This document shows positions 35,603 to 43,933 of a stretch of 52,677 nt of DNA, piece after piece. This DNA comes from Acidobacteriota bacterium (GTDB taxonomy: Bacteria > Acidobacteriota > Terriglobia > Bryobacterales > UBA6623), in the NCBI GenBank assembly GCA_027592785.1, contig JAQCLD010000019.1, forward strand, positions 1 through 52,677, read 5' to 3'. The notes under the pieces were generated by a model, which saw nothing but the letters and a program-made list of their open reading frames with translations, had not been told where the DNA came from and ran no database searches. The translations under genes were made by a program, and so were the position numbers. Position 1 is the first letter of the stretch. Each line of letters begins with the position of its first letter.

Positions 35603-37089
35603 ATCTCCGGGATGGGGTCGTCATCACCGATGACCTCGCCTTCCCAAGTCGCCCCGCCATTCTCGTAGGTCAAGATTCGCGCCGCGCTGCCGGGAGCCGG
35701 CGGCGCGCTCTTCTCCGGTAACCAGCGCTTGTGCTCGCTAACCACGTCGGCGTATTCCGTCTCGCCCGCCAGATTTCGCCATTCGTTGGGGTCGGCCTCC
35801 ATGTCGTACAGCTCTTCGCTACCGTCCGCGTAACGGATGTAGCGCCAGCGACTGCTGCGGACGCCATGGTTGTCGTGGTTGTGGGTGGTGATCGCCGGCC
35901 ACTCGCGCGGTGCGGCGGGGTCGCGCAATTGCGGGACGAGGCTGTGACCTTCCAGGCCGTCCCGTTGAGGCAGGCCCACGAGTTCAACCAGCGTCGGGTA
36001 CATGTCGAGCAGTTCGGCCGGGCTGTTGACGCGCGTTCCGCCTACGATTCCAGGGCCAGAGAAAATCAGAGGAACATGAGTGGACCGGTCCCACAGCGTG
36101 TTCTTACCGCTGATTAGTTTCTCGCCCAAGTGGTAGCCGTGATCGGACCAAAGCACGACGATGGTGTCGTCGGCGTGTCCAGAGGCTTCCAGCGCATCGA
36201 GAATCCGCCCGACTTGGCTATCCATGAAGCTGGTTGCCGCCAAGTAAGACCGCACTATGTTCTTCCACTCGTTTTCCTCTTCGAGGAACCGCAGGCGCGG
36301 TTCGGGCAACTTCCAGTGCAAATACCAAGAGAAACGCGGGGTATCGTCCCGATCTTCCCGCAGCATCGGAGGCAGCTGGACGGTCTCCTCCGGGTACATG
36401 TCGATCCATTTCTGGGTCACATAAAGCGGAACGTGCGGCAAAAAGAAACCGGCCGACAGGAAGAACGGTTCTTGGATATCACCCTGTAGCTGCTCGGCAG
36501 CCCAGCTCGCCACTTTCCAGTCGCCTTTGTCTTCGTCCTTGTGTGGGAAGACGCCCCAGTCCATAAGCGGATGATTGCTGGGCGTATTGACTAGCTTCTT
36601 CTCCGGAAGGGCGCCGACACTCGCCGCTGGGCCCAGATGCTGGAACTCGGTATCTCCCTCGCGGCGGCCATAGCCGCCGTGATAGATCTTGCCGGTGGAG
36701 TAAGTCGTGTAGCCGTTCTGCTCGAAGTGCTGGGGTAGCGTCACCAGGCCGCTAAGCGCCTCCACCTCACGGAACCACGGCGCCAATCCGTAGCCCCCCG
36801 TTGTCGATGGCCGAAGCCCAGTCATCAGGCTCGTACGAGACGGATTGCAGAGCGGCGCTTGGGCGTGCGTGTTGGCGAACACGACACCGCGCTCGGCCAG
36901 ACGGTCCATGTTGGGCGTCTGTATCTGGGGATGTCCTCGCAGCGGTCCGACCCAGTCATTGAGGTCGTCGACGGCGATAAACAGAACGTTGGGCTTGGCC
37001 GCCGGCTGCGGTGCAGCGCCGCAACTCAGCAACAGCGTTGAGAATGCGGCCAGGGCGAAGTAATTACGTAGGGTCACGCCGGATAGCAT
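35599..37089 (-). CDS. Sulfatase lipoprotein (iduronate-2-sulfatase-like)
   Basis: A 496-residue type I sulfatase. The N-terminus has a lipobox, STLLLSC, followed by the metal-site strand NVLFIAVDDLNDW. The formylglycine motif is CNPSRTSLMTG near residue 85, so a maturation enzyme must exist elsewhere. SDHGYHLGEK and GKNTLWDRSTHVPLIFSGPG complete the active site; the family resembles iduronate-2-sulfatase (S1_7). It should remove sulfate from a polysaccharide in the envelope. The ATG at 37089 lies 16 bases after a lipoprotein gene on the same strand; 88 upstream in-frame codons overlap that gene and were rejected. Confidence 0.9.
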   Translation of the reverse strand: MLSGVTLRNYFALAAFSTLLLSCGAAPQPAAKPNVLFIAVDDLNDWVGPLRGHPQIQTPNMDRLAERGVVFANTHAQAPLCNPSRTSLMTGLRPSTTGGYGLAPWFREVEALSGLVTLPQHFEQNGYTTYSTGKIYHGGYGRREGDTEFQHLGPAASVGALPEKKLVNTPSNHPLMDWGVFPHKDEDKGDWKVASWAAEQLQGDIQEPFFLSAGFFLPHVPLYVTQKWIDMYPEETVQLPPMLREDRDDTPRFSWYLHWKLPEPRLRFLEEENEWKNIVRSYLAATSFMDSQVGRILDALEASGHADDTIVVLWSDHGYHLGEKLISGKNTLWDRSTHVPLIFSGPGIVGGTRVNSPAELLDMYPTLVELVGLPQRDGLEGHSLVPQLRDPAAPREWPAITTHNHDNHGVRSSRWRYIRYADGSEELYDMEADPNEWRNLAGETEYADVVSEHKRWLPEKSAPPAPGSAARILTYENGGATWEGEVIGDDDPIPEI

Positions 37090-37105
37090 AACCCGCAGCG
37101 GGCTT

Positions 37106-37990
37106 CTATTGCCCCGGCGGCGGCTGAATCTTAGCTCCTTCCGGCATCTCCAGTTGAGTTGCATCGAAAGGCTGCGTGTAGGAGATCTCATCTGCCCAGG
37201 CTTCATTCTTGAAGTTGACGACCTCGCCGTTGGCGAAGTTCGAACCGTAGAAATGTTTCGGCACGGTGAGTCCGTCCACGGTGGTGTAGTCCTGGTAGAG
37301 CATGAGCGTCTCGCCCGGAGGTTCGTCGCCCGCGGCACGCGGCTGCCGCCCATACGTCACGGTGTAGCGAATCCCCGCGACCATGTCGGTTTCTTTGTCG
37401 ACGTATAGCGTGTAGGTGTCGCCCGGAGAATCGCCGATGCCGCTGCCGAACGAGGCCCTCACCATGTCGTAAGGTTTGCCGTCCAACTCCGCGTCCGGCA
37501 GCACCTCATAACTCAGCCCAGGGTCAGCCAACACGAAGGGAATCTGTTGAAAGTAGTACCCCGTCAGCGCCCAGAATCGTGGAGCGATGATTGGTGTATC
37601 GGCGGGATAGATCCAAGCCTTTTCGCCGTCCCAGGCGAAGCTGCCCTCATAAGGCTTCGGCTCGTCCGGCGTTCCTATTGCCAGGATCTGGTGGTAGGCC
37701 TGGCGGGTGTTGTTGTCGACAACCGCCCGCGTCTTGAATCGCCCGTTCATTCCAGCGTTCGAATACTCCCAGGTGAAGGAGCTGGTCGGGGCCGAGTACC
37801 AAGCCTCCAATCCGCCATGCGCCTCAATGGCCCGCAGGACGATTTTTCCGCCTTCCGACGCGGATAGCCTTTGCGTCCCCTCTTGCGCTTTCCGTTGTGC
37901 GTCGGACATCTGCGGCGCTTGCTGACCTCCGCATGCGGCCAAGAATAGGACGGAAGCCGCTATTGCAGCGAAGGCGAATCGGCGAATCAT
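37106..37990 (-). CDS. Lipoprotein of unknown function
   Basis: A 294-residue lipoprotein with signal MIRRFAFAAIAASVLFLAAC and a lipid-attachment Cys near residue 20. The start at 37990 has GGAG six bases upstream; ATG at 37996 and TTG at 38002 are alternatives. After a Gln-rich linker the mature part reads IVLRAIEAHGGLEAWYSAP, then strands rich in Tyr/Trp (FAWDGEKAWIYPAD, TYTLYVDKETDMVAGIRYTV, GLTVPKHFYGS), recalling LolA-like or DUF6503-like beta proteins. I do not assign a function. The sulfatase gene follows after 16 bases. Confidence 0.7.
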   Translation of the reverse strand: MIRRFAFAAIAASVLFLAACGGQQAPQMSDAQRKAQEGTQRLSASEGGKIVLRAIEAHGGLEAWYSAPTSSFTWEYSNAGMNGRFKTRAVVDNNTRQAYHQILAIGTPDEPKPYEGSFAWDGEKAWIYPADTPIIAPRFWALTGYYFQQIPFVLADPGLSYEVLPDAELDGKPYDMVRASFGSGIGDSPGDTYTLYVDKETDMVAGIRYTVTYGRQPRAAGDEPPGETLMLYQDYTTVDGLTVPKHFYGSNFANGEVVNFKNEAWADEISYTQPFDATQLEMPEGAKIQPPPGQ

Positions 37991-38192
37991 GGGCATCTCC
38001 AAGGTTTGCGCTTCATTCTAGGCGATTTAGGCATTCTGGCCGTAATCCACCACCATCGGCGGATCTCAACCGGACAAACCTGCCGTCGCCTCCCAGTCGT
38101 CCACTGAAAACAAAGCGCTTCCGCAACAGTTCTCGAATGGTTGTGTTCTTGCTACATAGAAGGCAGGAGCGAGAGACATAGTGAGGTGTGCG

Positions 38193-39056
38193 ATGAACAA
38201 GATGATTCGGTTAACAGCGGTCGCCGCGATTGTGGCGGTCGCGCTAGGCGCCCAGAGCAGGGCTGACGACGACTACGAGCCCCGGCGCGGAAGCGAGAAC
38301 CGGGGGCCGACTCTGGGTGTCGCCAGGGTCAGCGTCACCGATGGCGACGTTCGTATTGTGCGCGGCTCGGGAGACGGACTTCAGGCCCAAGCAGGCATGC
38401 CGCTCGTCTTGGGAGATCGCTTCGTCACCGGACCCAAGTCCCGCGCTGAGGTCCAGTTCGATGGCGGCAACTTTGCTCGCCTGAGCGCCGACAGCGAGGT
38501 GCGCATCGGTGAACTCGGCAACAAGCGTTTTGAAATCGAAGTCGTCAACGGCTTGGTCGGCTTCAGCCAGTTCGACGGATTCGAGGCCGATGTAGACGTG
38601 GAAACATCGCTGGCGACCGTTCGAACCATCAAGCCGGCGGTGTTCATCGTTGAGCATCACGGAGCGGGGCAAACCGATGTGACGGTTCGTGACGGCGCCG
38701 TGGAAGTCTTCACCGACGACGGCATCGAAAAGGTCAAGAGCGGCCTGCTTAGCGTTCGCGGCGATCCCGACGACGTCAAGCTGCGAACCGCCAAGGCGGA
38801 GCCCAAGAGCGGCTTCGATGACTGGGCCAAGCGACGCGACAAGCTTCTCGAACGAGACGGTCGTTCTGCTTGGCAGCGTTGGAGTCCCAGCTACCTTGGC
38901 CTAGGCTTCGGTTACGGCGGCTATGGCTATCCCTGGGGTGGTTACGGCGGTTACGGCTTCGGGCCACGCTACCGCACCACGATCTTCTATCGCGGCGGCA
39001 ATAGAGGCGGTCGCGGCGGAGGCGGTAGAGGCGGATCTAGGGGAGGGAGGCGCTAA
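38193..39056 (+). CDS. FecR-domain protein with Gly/Tyr- and Arg/Gly-rich tail
   Basis: A 287-residue exported protein: signal peptide (1-24, ALGAQSRA), a FecR-type domain about 40-185 (VSVTDGDVRIVRGSG, GDRFVTGPKSRAEVQFDGG, ARLSADSEVRI, VTVRDGAVEVFTDDG), then a low-complexity tail with GYGGYGYPWGGYGGYGFG and a closing RGG-type run. Classical FecR proteins regulate ECF sigma factors, but there is no sigma factor or TonB receptor beside it and no membrane anchor apart from the signal peptide. It may be a surface or matrix protein. ATG at 38193 is preceded by GAGG. The 3' end overlaps the convergent gene by 20 bases. Confidence 0.8.
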   Translation: MNKMIRLTAVAAIVAVALGAQSRADDDYEPRRGSENRGPTLGVARVSVTDGDVRIVRGSGDGLQAQAGMPLVLGDRFVTGPKSRAEVQFDGGNFARLSADSEVRIGELGNKRFEIEVVNGLVGFSQFDGFEADVDVETSLATVRTIKPAVFIVEHHGAGQTDVTVRDGAVEVFTDDGIEKVKSGLLSVRGDPDDVKLRTAKAEPKSGFDDWAKRRDKLLERDGRSAWQRWSPSYLGLGFGYGGYGYPWGGYGGYGFGPRYRTTIFYRGGNRGGRGGGGRGGSRGGRR

Positions 39057-39456
39057 GCAACCCGAACAGCCGCCAGATTGTTTCTTCAATCGCGGGATCA
39101 TTCAGCGCCAAAGCGGCGGTGACTTGGTCCCGCGTTTCTGCGATGGTTCGCAGTCGGCGTTCGTCATCGGCGTCCTCGGAAGCCTCGATAGCCGCGTTCA
39201 CGCCGTCATAGAGATTCGTGGAAGTCTGACGCGCGCCGGCGAAATCGGCTGCACGCACTTGGGTCAGCAAGATCCCCAACTTGCTATGGAGGTTAGAGAT
39301 GGCCAGTTCTTGGCGGGCCTGATCTCGCTCCATGGTCAGCTGCTGTTCTGCCGCTTCAGCCTGCGCCCGGGCGTCGCGGAGGTTGAGATACATAGGCGCG
39401 TAACCGGCCAGGGCTCCTACGAGCAGCGCCGCTGCAACGAATGCGAACGTTTTCAT
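39037..39456 (-). CDS. Small membrane-anchored coiled-coil protein
   Basis: A 139-residue protein with one N-terminal membrane segment (3-23) and a helical, Ala/Gln/Glu-rich coiled-coil region (about 28-60), followed by more helices (DGVNAAIEASEDADDERRLRTIAETRDQ). I do not recognise a family. AGGAG lies eight bases upstream of the ATG, whose start overlaps the stop of the glycosylase gene (ATGA, 39453-39456). Because of the overlap it is probably co-translated with it; a functional link to DNA repair is not shown. Confidence 0.75.
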   Translation of the reverse strand: MKTFAFVAAALLVGALAGYAPMYLNLRDARAQAEAAEQQLTMERDQARQELAISNLHSKLGILLTQVRAADFAGARQTSTNLYDGVNAAIEASEDADDERRLRTIAETRDQVTAALALNDPAIEETIWRLFGLLSASLP

Positions 39457-40082
39457 GATTGCCACTCCTGCGCCGCGTCAGGCGTCTTAATCTCCAGACT
39501 CCGCCAACAATACCAGCTGGCGACCGATGCGTAGGGCCTCCACGGTACAGCGATGCGTTCGCTTTCCGCCCGTGTCGGCATCTCCGGCAATCCGTATAGC
39601 TTACGAATCGCCTGGCGAACTCCCAAATCATCCCACGGCAGCACGTCCGGACGGCCTAGCGAAAACATCAAGAACATCTGCGCCGTCCAAACGCCAATTC
39701 CTCGGACCTGGGTTAGCTGGGCAATAATTTCGTCGTCGGCGTATGTACCGATCAGCGTCAATCTCAAATCCCCAGTCAAAGAAAGCTCGGCGAGGCTTTG
39801 CAGGTAGCCCGCCTTCTGCTTGGAGACCCCCGCCAGCCTATACTCCTCCGGAGTGAGCGCCGCCAGTCCTTCAGCGGCTAGCTGTTTGCCGGGCAGTGCG
39901 TCGGTCAGCCGGCCCAAGATCGTCCGCGCCGCTGCGCCGGATATTTGCTGGAACACGATGGAACGCACGAGCATCGCGAAGCGGTCGCGTTGCAGACTGT
40001 ATCCGCAAGGTCCAACCTGGCGGATGACCGCTCCAAGAACAGGGTCGCGTTTTTTGATATGCCGCTCGGCAGCGGTTCGCAT
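39453..40082 (-). CDS. DNA-3-methyladenine glycosylase (AlkA-type, HhH-GPD)
   Basis: A 209-residue HhH-GPD glycosylase that removes alkylated bases. The helix-hairpin-helix LTQVRGIGVWTAQMFLMFSL and the catalytic Asp in LPWDDLGVRQAI match the AlkA/Mag1 group; FQQISGAAARTILGRL is the other conserved helix. It lacks AlkA's N-terminal domain, so resembles the short Mag-type. ATG at 40082 was chosen over TTG at 40100; neither has a good ribosome binding site. It lies 37 bases after pal on the same strand. Confidence 0.88.
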   Translation of the reverse strand: MRTAAERHIKKRDPVLGAVIRQVGPCGYSLQRDRFAMLVRSIVFQQISGAAARTILGRLTDALPGKQLAAEGLAALTPEEYRLAGVSKQKAGYLQSLAELSLTGDLRLTLIGTYADDEIIAQLTQVRGIGVWTAQMFLMFSLGRPDVLPWDDLGVRQAIRKLYGLPEMPTRAESERIAVPWRPYASVASWYCWRSLEIKTPDAAQEWQS

Positions 40083-40119
40083 CAGGCGGTGGTTCACCAA
40101 CCGATTCTAAGCGGTCCGG

Positions 40120-40908
40120 CTATGGCCGCGGGTTAAAGTGTGCGCGGCGGTTCAGCCGATAGCAAGCTTCGTTCGCCTGAGTACACTGCGGCATCTCTTC
40201 GCCGTAGCCGACGAGCATGATACGTCCTAGCGGAACGCCCTGCTGGCCCAGGTATTCGACGATCGACTGGGCGCGGCGGTCGCCCAACGCCAGATTGTAC
40301 TCGCTCGATCCGCGCTCGTCGCAATGACCTTCGATAATGATCCGGCCCTGCTGGAACTCTTCGAAAAGCGCCCGCAGGGTTCTCACATTCTCGTCGAGGG
40401 TCGCCTGCTGATCGGGACGAACGGAGTTGGAATCGTAATCGAAGTAGATATCTTGCAGTCGCGACGACACTTCTTCCTCGAACGTGCCGCTGAACAGCCG
40501 CCGTCCGCTTCGGTCCGCGTTCTCGTCGACCGTCGGACCTAGGCTCAGACTGCTGCGTACTGCAACTCTCGCCGTAACCGTGTTCTCTCCCCCCGGTCCG
40601 CGCAACCACAAGGTGTAAGTCGTGTCCGTTGTCGGACGAACTTCCAGGGAGCCTTTCAGCGGAACCGTTCCCGCGCCCGGCTCGATCACCGCCTCATCGG
40701 CCCGTAAGCTTGACCATTGCAATCGCACCGTTTCGCCTGGCTCGATACTCGCCGGCGTGGCTGTGAAAACAGCTTCCGGCTTACCCGTGGAGTAGCCGCC
40801 GCCTGGTCCGATCGGCAGCGGCGCCATCGGGTAGGGAGCGCTCTTGCTGCACCCAAGGAGCGTGGCGAAGGCCAGAGCCGTGAGAACGAGGGATGAAGTG
40901 ATGCGCAT
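40120..40908 (-). CDS. pal: Peptidoglycan-associated lipoprotein (Pal/OmpA family)
   Basis: A 262-residue outer-membrane lipoprotein: lipobox TLLGC near residue 20, an Ig-like beta domain (about 45-120, ATPASIEPGETVRLQWSSL ... TYTLWLRGPGGENTVT), and a C-terminal OmpA domain (about 150-262) with DIYFDYDSNSVRPDQQ, EGHCDERGSSEYNLALGDRRA and NRRAHF. It would anchor the outer membrane to peptidoglycan with the Tol system, whose other genes are absent here. The ATG follows CAGGAG; TATAAA (minus, 40938-40933) could be its -10. The Ig-like insert makes it longer than the classical Pal of about 170 residues. Confidence 0.9.
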   Translation of the reverse strand: MRITSSLVLTALAFATLLGCSKSAPYPMAPLPIGPGGGYSTGKPEAVFTATPASIEPGETVRLQWSSLRADEAVIEPGAGTVPLKGSLEVRPTTDTTYTLWLRGPGGENTVTARVAVRSSLSLGPTVDENADRSGRRLFSGTFEEEVSSRLQDIYFDYDSNSVRPDQQATLDENVRTLRALFEEFQQGRIIIEGHCDERGSSEYNLALGDRRAQSIVEYLGQQGVPLGRIMLVGYGEEMPQCTQANEACYRLNRRAHFNPRP

Positions 40909-41088
40909 AAAAACAATCTCCTGCGAGTACGTTTTATACCGCATGGTACTGCTTGCAGATCCCAGATGCAAAGGGTGGATCGAAATATTCGAAGGTACTG
41001 GGAGTCAGGCTGCTCGCGACCCGCGTCCGCTGCGGCTCATTTATGGATGAATCCGTGTGGCTAGCTGGGCTTCGAAGGGCCATTGCCG

Positions 41089-41110
41089 CGCAAAGGCCAT
41101 GGCCGTTGCG
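41089..41110. promoter_or_regulatory. 22-bp near-perfect palindrome upstream of the PEP-CTERM gene
   Basis: The segment runs CGCAA-A-GGCC-AT-GGCC-G-TTGCG and is self-complementary in ten of eleven base pairs. It lies about 143 bases before the TTG start, a reasonable place for a dimeric activator or repressor. The rest of the 344-base gap (40909-41252) holds the pal promoter side and a second dyad; I see no gene or known riboswitch in it. Confidence 0.45.
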
Positions 41111-41152
41111 TACTGCCCGATTGGTCCGCGGTCGCCAAGAACCGACAGCTTT

Positions 41153-41186
41153 CCGGTACTAGTAACACACCGATATTCAGTACCGG
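41153..41186. promoter_or_regulatory. Inverted repeat upstream of the PEP-CTERM gene
   Basis: Perfect 8-base arms CCGGTACT (41153-41160) and AGTACCGG (41179-41186) with an 18-base spacer, 66 bases before the TTG start. An 8-base palindrome TACTAGTA (41157-41164) overlaps the left arm. As RNA it would be a leader hairpin; as DNA a possible operator. Confidence 0.4.
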
Positions 41187-41252
41187 CAGGGCATTTCGCT
41201 GCGCGTGAGTCGGCCCCAGCATCGAAGTATCCCAACGAAGGGGGATACCACA

Positions 41253-41987
41253 TTGAAAAACTTCAACTTGATTCGAGCGATTCTCACGGTCACCGTCCTA
41301 GCGGCGTCCGCGGCCGCTCACGGGAGCGCCGCCGCTCTCACCGCCATCAACACCAATCCCGGTGAACCAAGCCTCTTCTATCTTCTCGACGCCATTTACG
41401 GAGCAGGGAACTACGAGCTAATCTCCGATGACCTAGACGGCGTCTGGGCCGCCGGAGACATCATCGGAGCCACGGCCATCGGCAAGGCGGCCGGCGCCAA
41501 ACAACGGCTCGGGGTATGCGAGATCTGCGACGGCACGGACAATTTTCAGTTCGGCCCGACTGTCACCCAAAATGGGCTCTTCTCGCAAACGCTATTCGAC
41601 GACACCTTCGCCTTTTTCGGCCCATCCTTCCGTTGGTATGACGCGGCGTTCGGAGATCCGGGGGTGGGCACGGTTTATTCCGACCTGTCCCTGAACGCCA
41701 AGGGGACGGACCAGATGGTGTCTTTCGCCATCAAGAATCGCCCCGGCGTTTTCGTACTCGGATTTGAGGACTGGTTGAGCAACATTCCCTATCGGGCTTC
41801 AGACCGCGACTTCAACGACTTTATCGTGGAAGTACGCTTTGCGCCCCACCAGCCGATTCTGCCGCCGGATCCCTTGCCGCCGACCAACGAGTTCCCTGCA
41901 GTGCCCGAGCCGACGGCTATCACCCTGCTTGGCGGAGCCCTGCTAGTTCTTGGGCTGGCTGGCCGCACTCGACGTAGGAAGGTCTAG
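41253..41987 (+). CDS. PEP-CTERM protein with DUF4114-like domain
   Basis: A 244-residue exported protein with a signal peptide (1-23) and a C-terminal sorting tail VPEPTAITLLGGALLVLGLA followed by the basic run RTRRRKV, the tripartite signal for exosortase. FVLGFEDW followed by SDRDFNDFIVEV is a DUF4114-like calcium-site pattern, and NATKGTDQ-like segments are beta-rich. CEICDG (near residue 88) is a lone Cys pair. Such proteins go to the surface or biofilm matrix. The start is TTG at 41253 with a GGGGGA upstream; the frame stays open 16 codons further. No exosortase gene is in the window. It overlaps the convergent FKBP stop by 4 bases. Confidence 0.85.
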   Translation: MKNFNLIRAILTVTVLAASAAAHGSAAALTAINTNPGEPSLFYLLDAIYGAGNYELISDDLDGVWAAGDIIGATAIGKAAGAKQRLGVCEICDGTDNFQFGPTVTQNGLFSQTLFDDTFAFFGPSFRWYDAAFGDPGVGTVYSDLSLNAKGTDQMVSFAIKNRPGVFVLGFEDWLSNIPYRASDRDFNDFIVEVRFAPHQPILPPDPLPPTNEFPAVPEPTAITLLGGALLVLGLAGRTRRRKV

Positions 41988-42421
41988 TCGGCCGGGTTGA
42001 GCTCGACCAGTTCCACTTCGAAGGTCAGATCTTTGCCCGACAAGGGATGGTTAGCGTCCAATTTGACCGTGTCGTCGCTGAGTTCGACGACCTCTACGCT
42101 GGCGCTCTGGCCATCAGGTGACTGCATCTGCAAATGCATGCCAACGCTCAGGTCGAGGTCGGCGGGAATGTTGTCCCGCTTGACCTCAAGCTGTAATTCA
42201 TCGCGGCGCTCGCCGTAGGCCTGGGTGCAAGGGATCGTCTCCTTCGCCGTTTCTCCTTCCTTCAAGCCCACGACGAGATTCTCAAAGCCAGGGACAACCA
42301 TGTTGGCGCCGAGCTTGAACTCCAGCGGGTCGCGCTCACGTGAGGAGTCGAAAACGGTGTCGTCCTCCAGGGTTCCGGTGTAATGCACCTTAACGGTGTC
42401 TCCGCTCTTCGCTTCCGTCAT
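41984..42421 (-). CDS. FKBP-type peptidyl-prolyl isomerase (SlyD-like)
   Basis: A 145-residue FKBP with the SlyD arrangement: GDTVKVHYTGTLEDDTVFDSS, then the inserted flap domain (about 65-120, YGERRDELQLEVKRDNIP ... MQSPDGQ) and ANHPLSGKDLTFEVELVEL. It would speed prolyl isomerisation and act as a chaperone in the cytoplasm. It lacks the His-rich metal-binding tail of E. coli SlyD. AGGAG five bases before the ATG fixes the start. It follows cysS by 26 bases. Confidence 0.92.
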   Translation of the reverse strand: MTEAKSGDTVKVHYTGTLEDDTVFDSSRERDPLEFKLGANMVVPGFENLVVGLKEGETAKETIPCTQAYGERRDELQLEVKRDNIPADLDLSVGMHLQMQSPDGQSASVEVVELSDDTVKLDANHPLSGKDLTFEVELVELNPAD

Positions 42422-42447
42422 GATTTCTCCTTCTTGGTTCATCCGTA

Positions 42448-43887
42448 TTACTGATCTGCGTAGTGCCAGCTGACGCCGGCGCGGGTATCCTCAAGGACCA
42501 CGCCCCTGGCTTGCACCTCGTCTCTGATCTGATCCGCTAACGCGAAGTCGCGTGACTTGCGCGCCTCCGCACGCTTCGCGATGAGCGCTTCGATTTCTTC
42601 TCCGGACGGCCGTGCGGATCCCGCGGGGTCGCCGTCTGTCGTCGCCGCGGTTCCCGAGTCGGGATTCAACACGTCGAAGATCGAATCGAAGACAGCGAGT
42701 GCGCGACCGGCTTCGGCGGCATCGTCCTGTCTGAACTCGCCCGTATCGATCGCCGAATTGACGTCCCGAACGTACTCAAACAGGGCGGCCACAGCCTGCG
42801 CCGTATTCAAGTCGTCGTCCAGGCCCGCTTCGAACTCGCGAATCGCCCGTGTCGCACGCTCTGCCGCTGCCGCGCTAGCCCCTTCTGGGAACTGTTCCGT
42901 CTCTAGGCGCCGCTTGAAGTTCCGCAAACGTTCGATGGCTGCTTGCGCTCCCCTGAGCCCGTCAAACGTAAAGTTCAACTGCTTGCGATGCGGCGTCGTC
43001 GAAAGCAAGTAGCGAATCGACGCTGCCGAATATCCTTTGGCCAGCAGATCGCGCAAGGTGTAGAAGTTGCCCAGCGACTTCGACATCTTCTGCCCTTCGA
43101 CCAACAAATGCTCGCCATGAACCCAGAAGCGCACAAACGGTTTGCCCGACGCTGCCTCCGACTGGGCGATCTCATTCTCATGGTGCGGGAAGGTCAGATC
43201 GACGCCGCCCGTGTGGATGTCGAATGTGTCGCCCAGCTCGGCAACCGCCATCGCGGAACACTCAATGTGCCAGCCCGGCCGGCCCGGCCCGAACGGGCTA
43301 TCCCAGGCAGGCTCGCCCGGCTTGGCGCCCTTCCACAACGCGAAGTCTCGTGCGTTGTCTTTCTCGTACTCGTCGTTGTCGACGCGAGCGCCGGCCTTCA
43401 TGCCTTTGGCGTCGATCCGCGACAGCTTGCCGTAGTCCTCAAAGCCCGCGATGCGAAAGTAGGTCGATCCGTCGCTCTCGTACGTGCATCCCTTCGCTTC
43501 GATCTTCTTGATCAAGTCGATCATCTGCGGGATGTATTCGGTCGCCGGCGTAATCTTCTCCGGAGTCTCCAGCCTGACTGCGGCGCAGTCCTCTTCGAAC
43601 GCTTTACGATACTTCGCTGTGTATTCCTGAATCGTCTGGCCAGCGGCCATCGCATTGGCGATGATCTTGTCGTCCACGTCGGTGATGTTCATGACGTGCC
43701 GCAGCTTCCAGCCCTCGTGTCCCAGGTAGCGGCGCAAGATGTCCTGGAACGTGAACGTCCTCAGGTTGCCGATATGCACGAAGTTGTAGACCGTCGGACC
43801 GCACGAGTACATTCGCACGGTGTCTCCGTCCGCCGGTTTGAACTCTTGCAGGCTACGGGTGAGGGTGTTGTAGAGCTTAAGCGCCAT
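42448..43887 (-). CDS. cysS: Cysteinyl-tRNA synthetase
   Basis: A 479-residue class I synthetase charging tRNA-Cys. HIGN (38-41) is the HIGH signature and KMSKS (267-271) the second signature. Zinc ligands are Cys29 in SCGPTVY, Cys210 in HIECSAM and His/Glu in FPHHENEIA. The C-terminal anticodon-binding part includes an acidic linker (PDSGTAATTDGDPAGS) and AKRAEARKSRDFALADQIRDEVQARG. The ATG at 43887 has no obvious ribosome binding site. It follows the antiporter by 46 bases on the same strand. Confidence 0.97.
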   Translation of the reverse strand: MALKLYNTLTRSLQEFKPADGDTVRMYSCGPTVYNFVHIGNLRTFTFQDILRRYLGHEGWKLRHVMNITDVDDKIIANAMAAGQTIQEYTAKYRKAFEEDCAAVRLETPEKITPATEYIPQMIDLIKKIEAKGCTYESDGSTYFRIAGFEDYGKLSRIDAKGMKAGARVDNDEYEKDNARDFALWKGAKPGEPAWDSPFGPGRPGWHIECSAMAVAELGDTFDIHTGGVDLTFPHHENEIAQSEAASGKPFVRFWVHGEHLLVEGQKMSKSLGNFYTLRDLLAKGYSAASIRYLLSTTPHRKQLNFTFDGLRGAQAAIERLRNFKRRLETEQFPEGASAAAAERATRAIREFEAGLDDDLNTAQAVAALFEYVRDVNSAIDTGEFRQDDAAEAGRALAVFDSIFDVLNPDSGTAATTDGDPAGSARPSGEEIEALIAKRAEARKSRDFALADQIRDEVQARGVVLEDTRAGVSWHYADQ

Positions 43888-43933
43888 GAATACGGGAAAC
43901 GAAGGCCAAAGGGCATTCTACCGAGTTCCGAGT

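Noticed and set aside
40909..41252. c-di-GMP-I riboswitch before the PEP-CTERM gene, suggested by a GCAAAGGCC segment
   Set aside because: The segment is part of a palindrome and the other conserved blocks of the GEMM class are missing.
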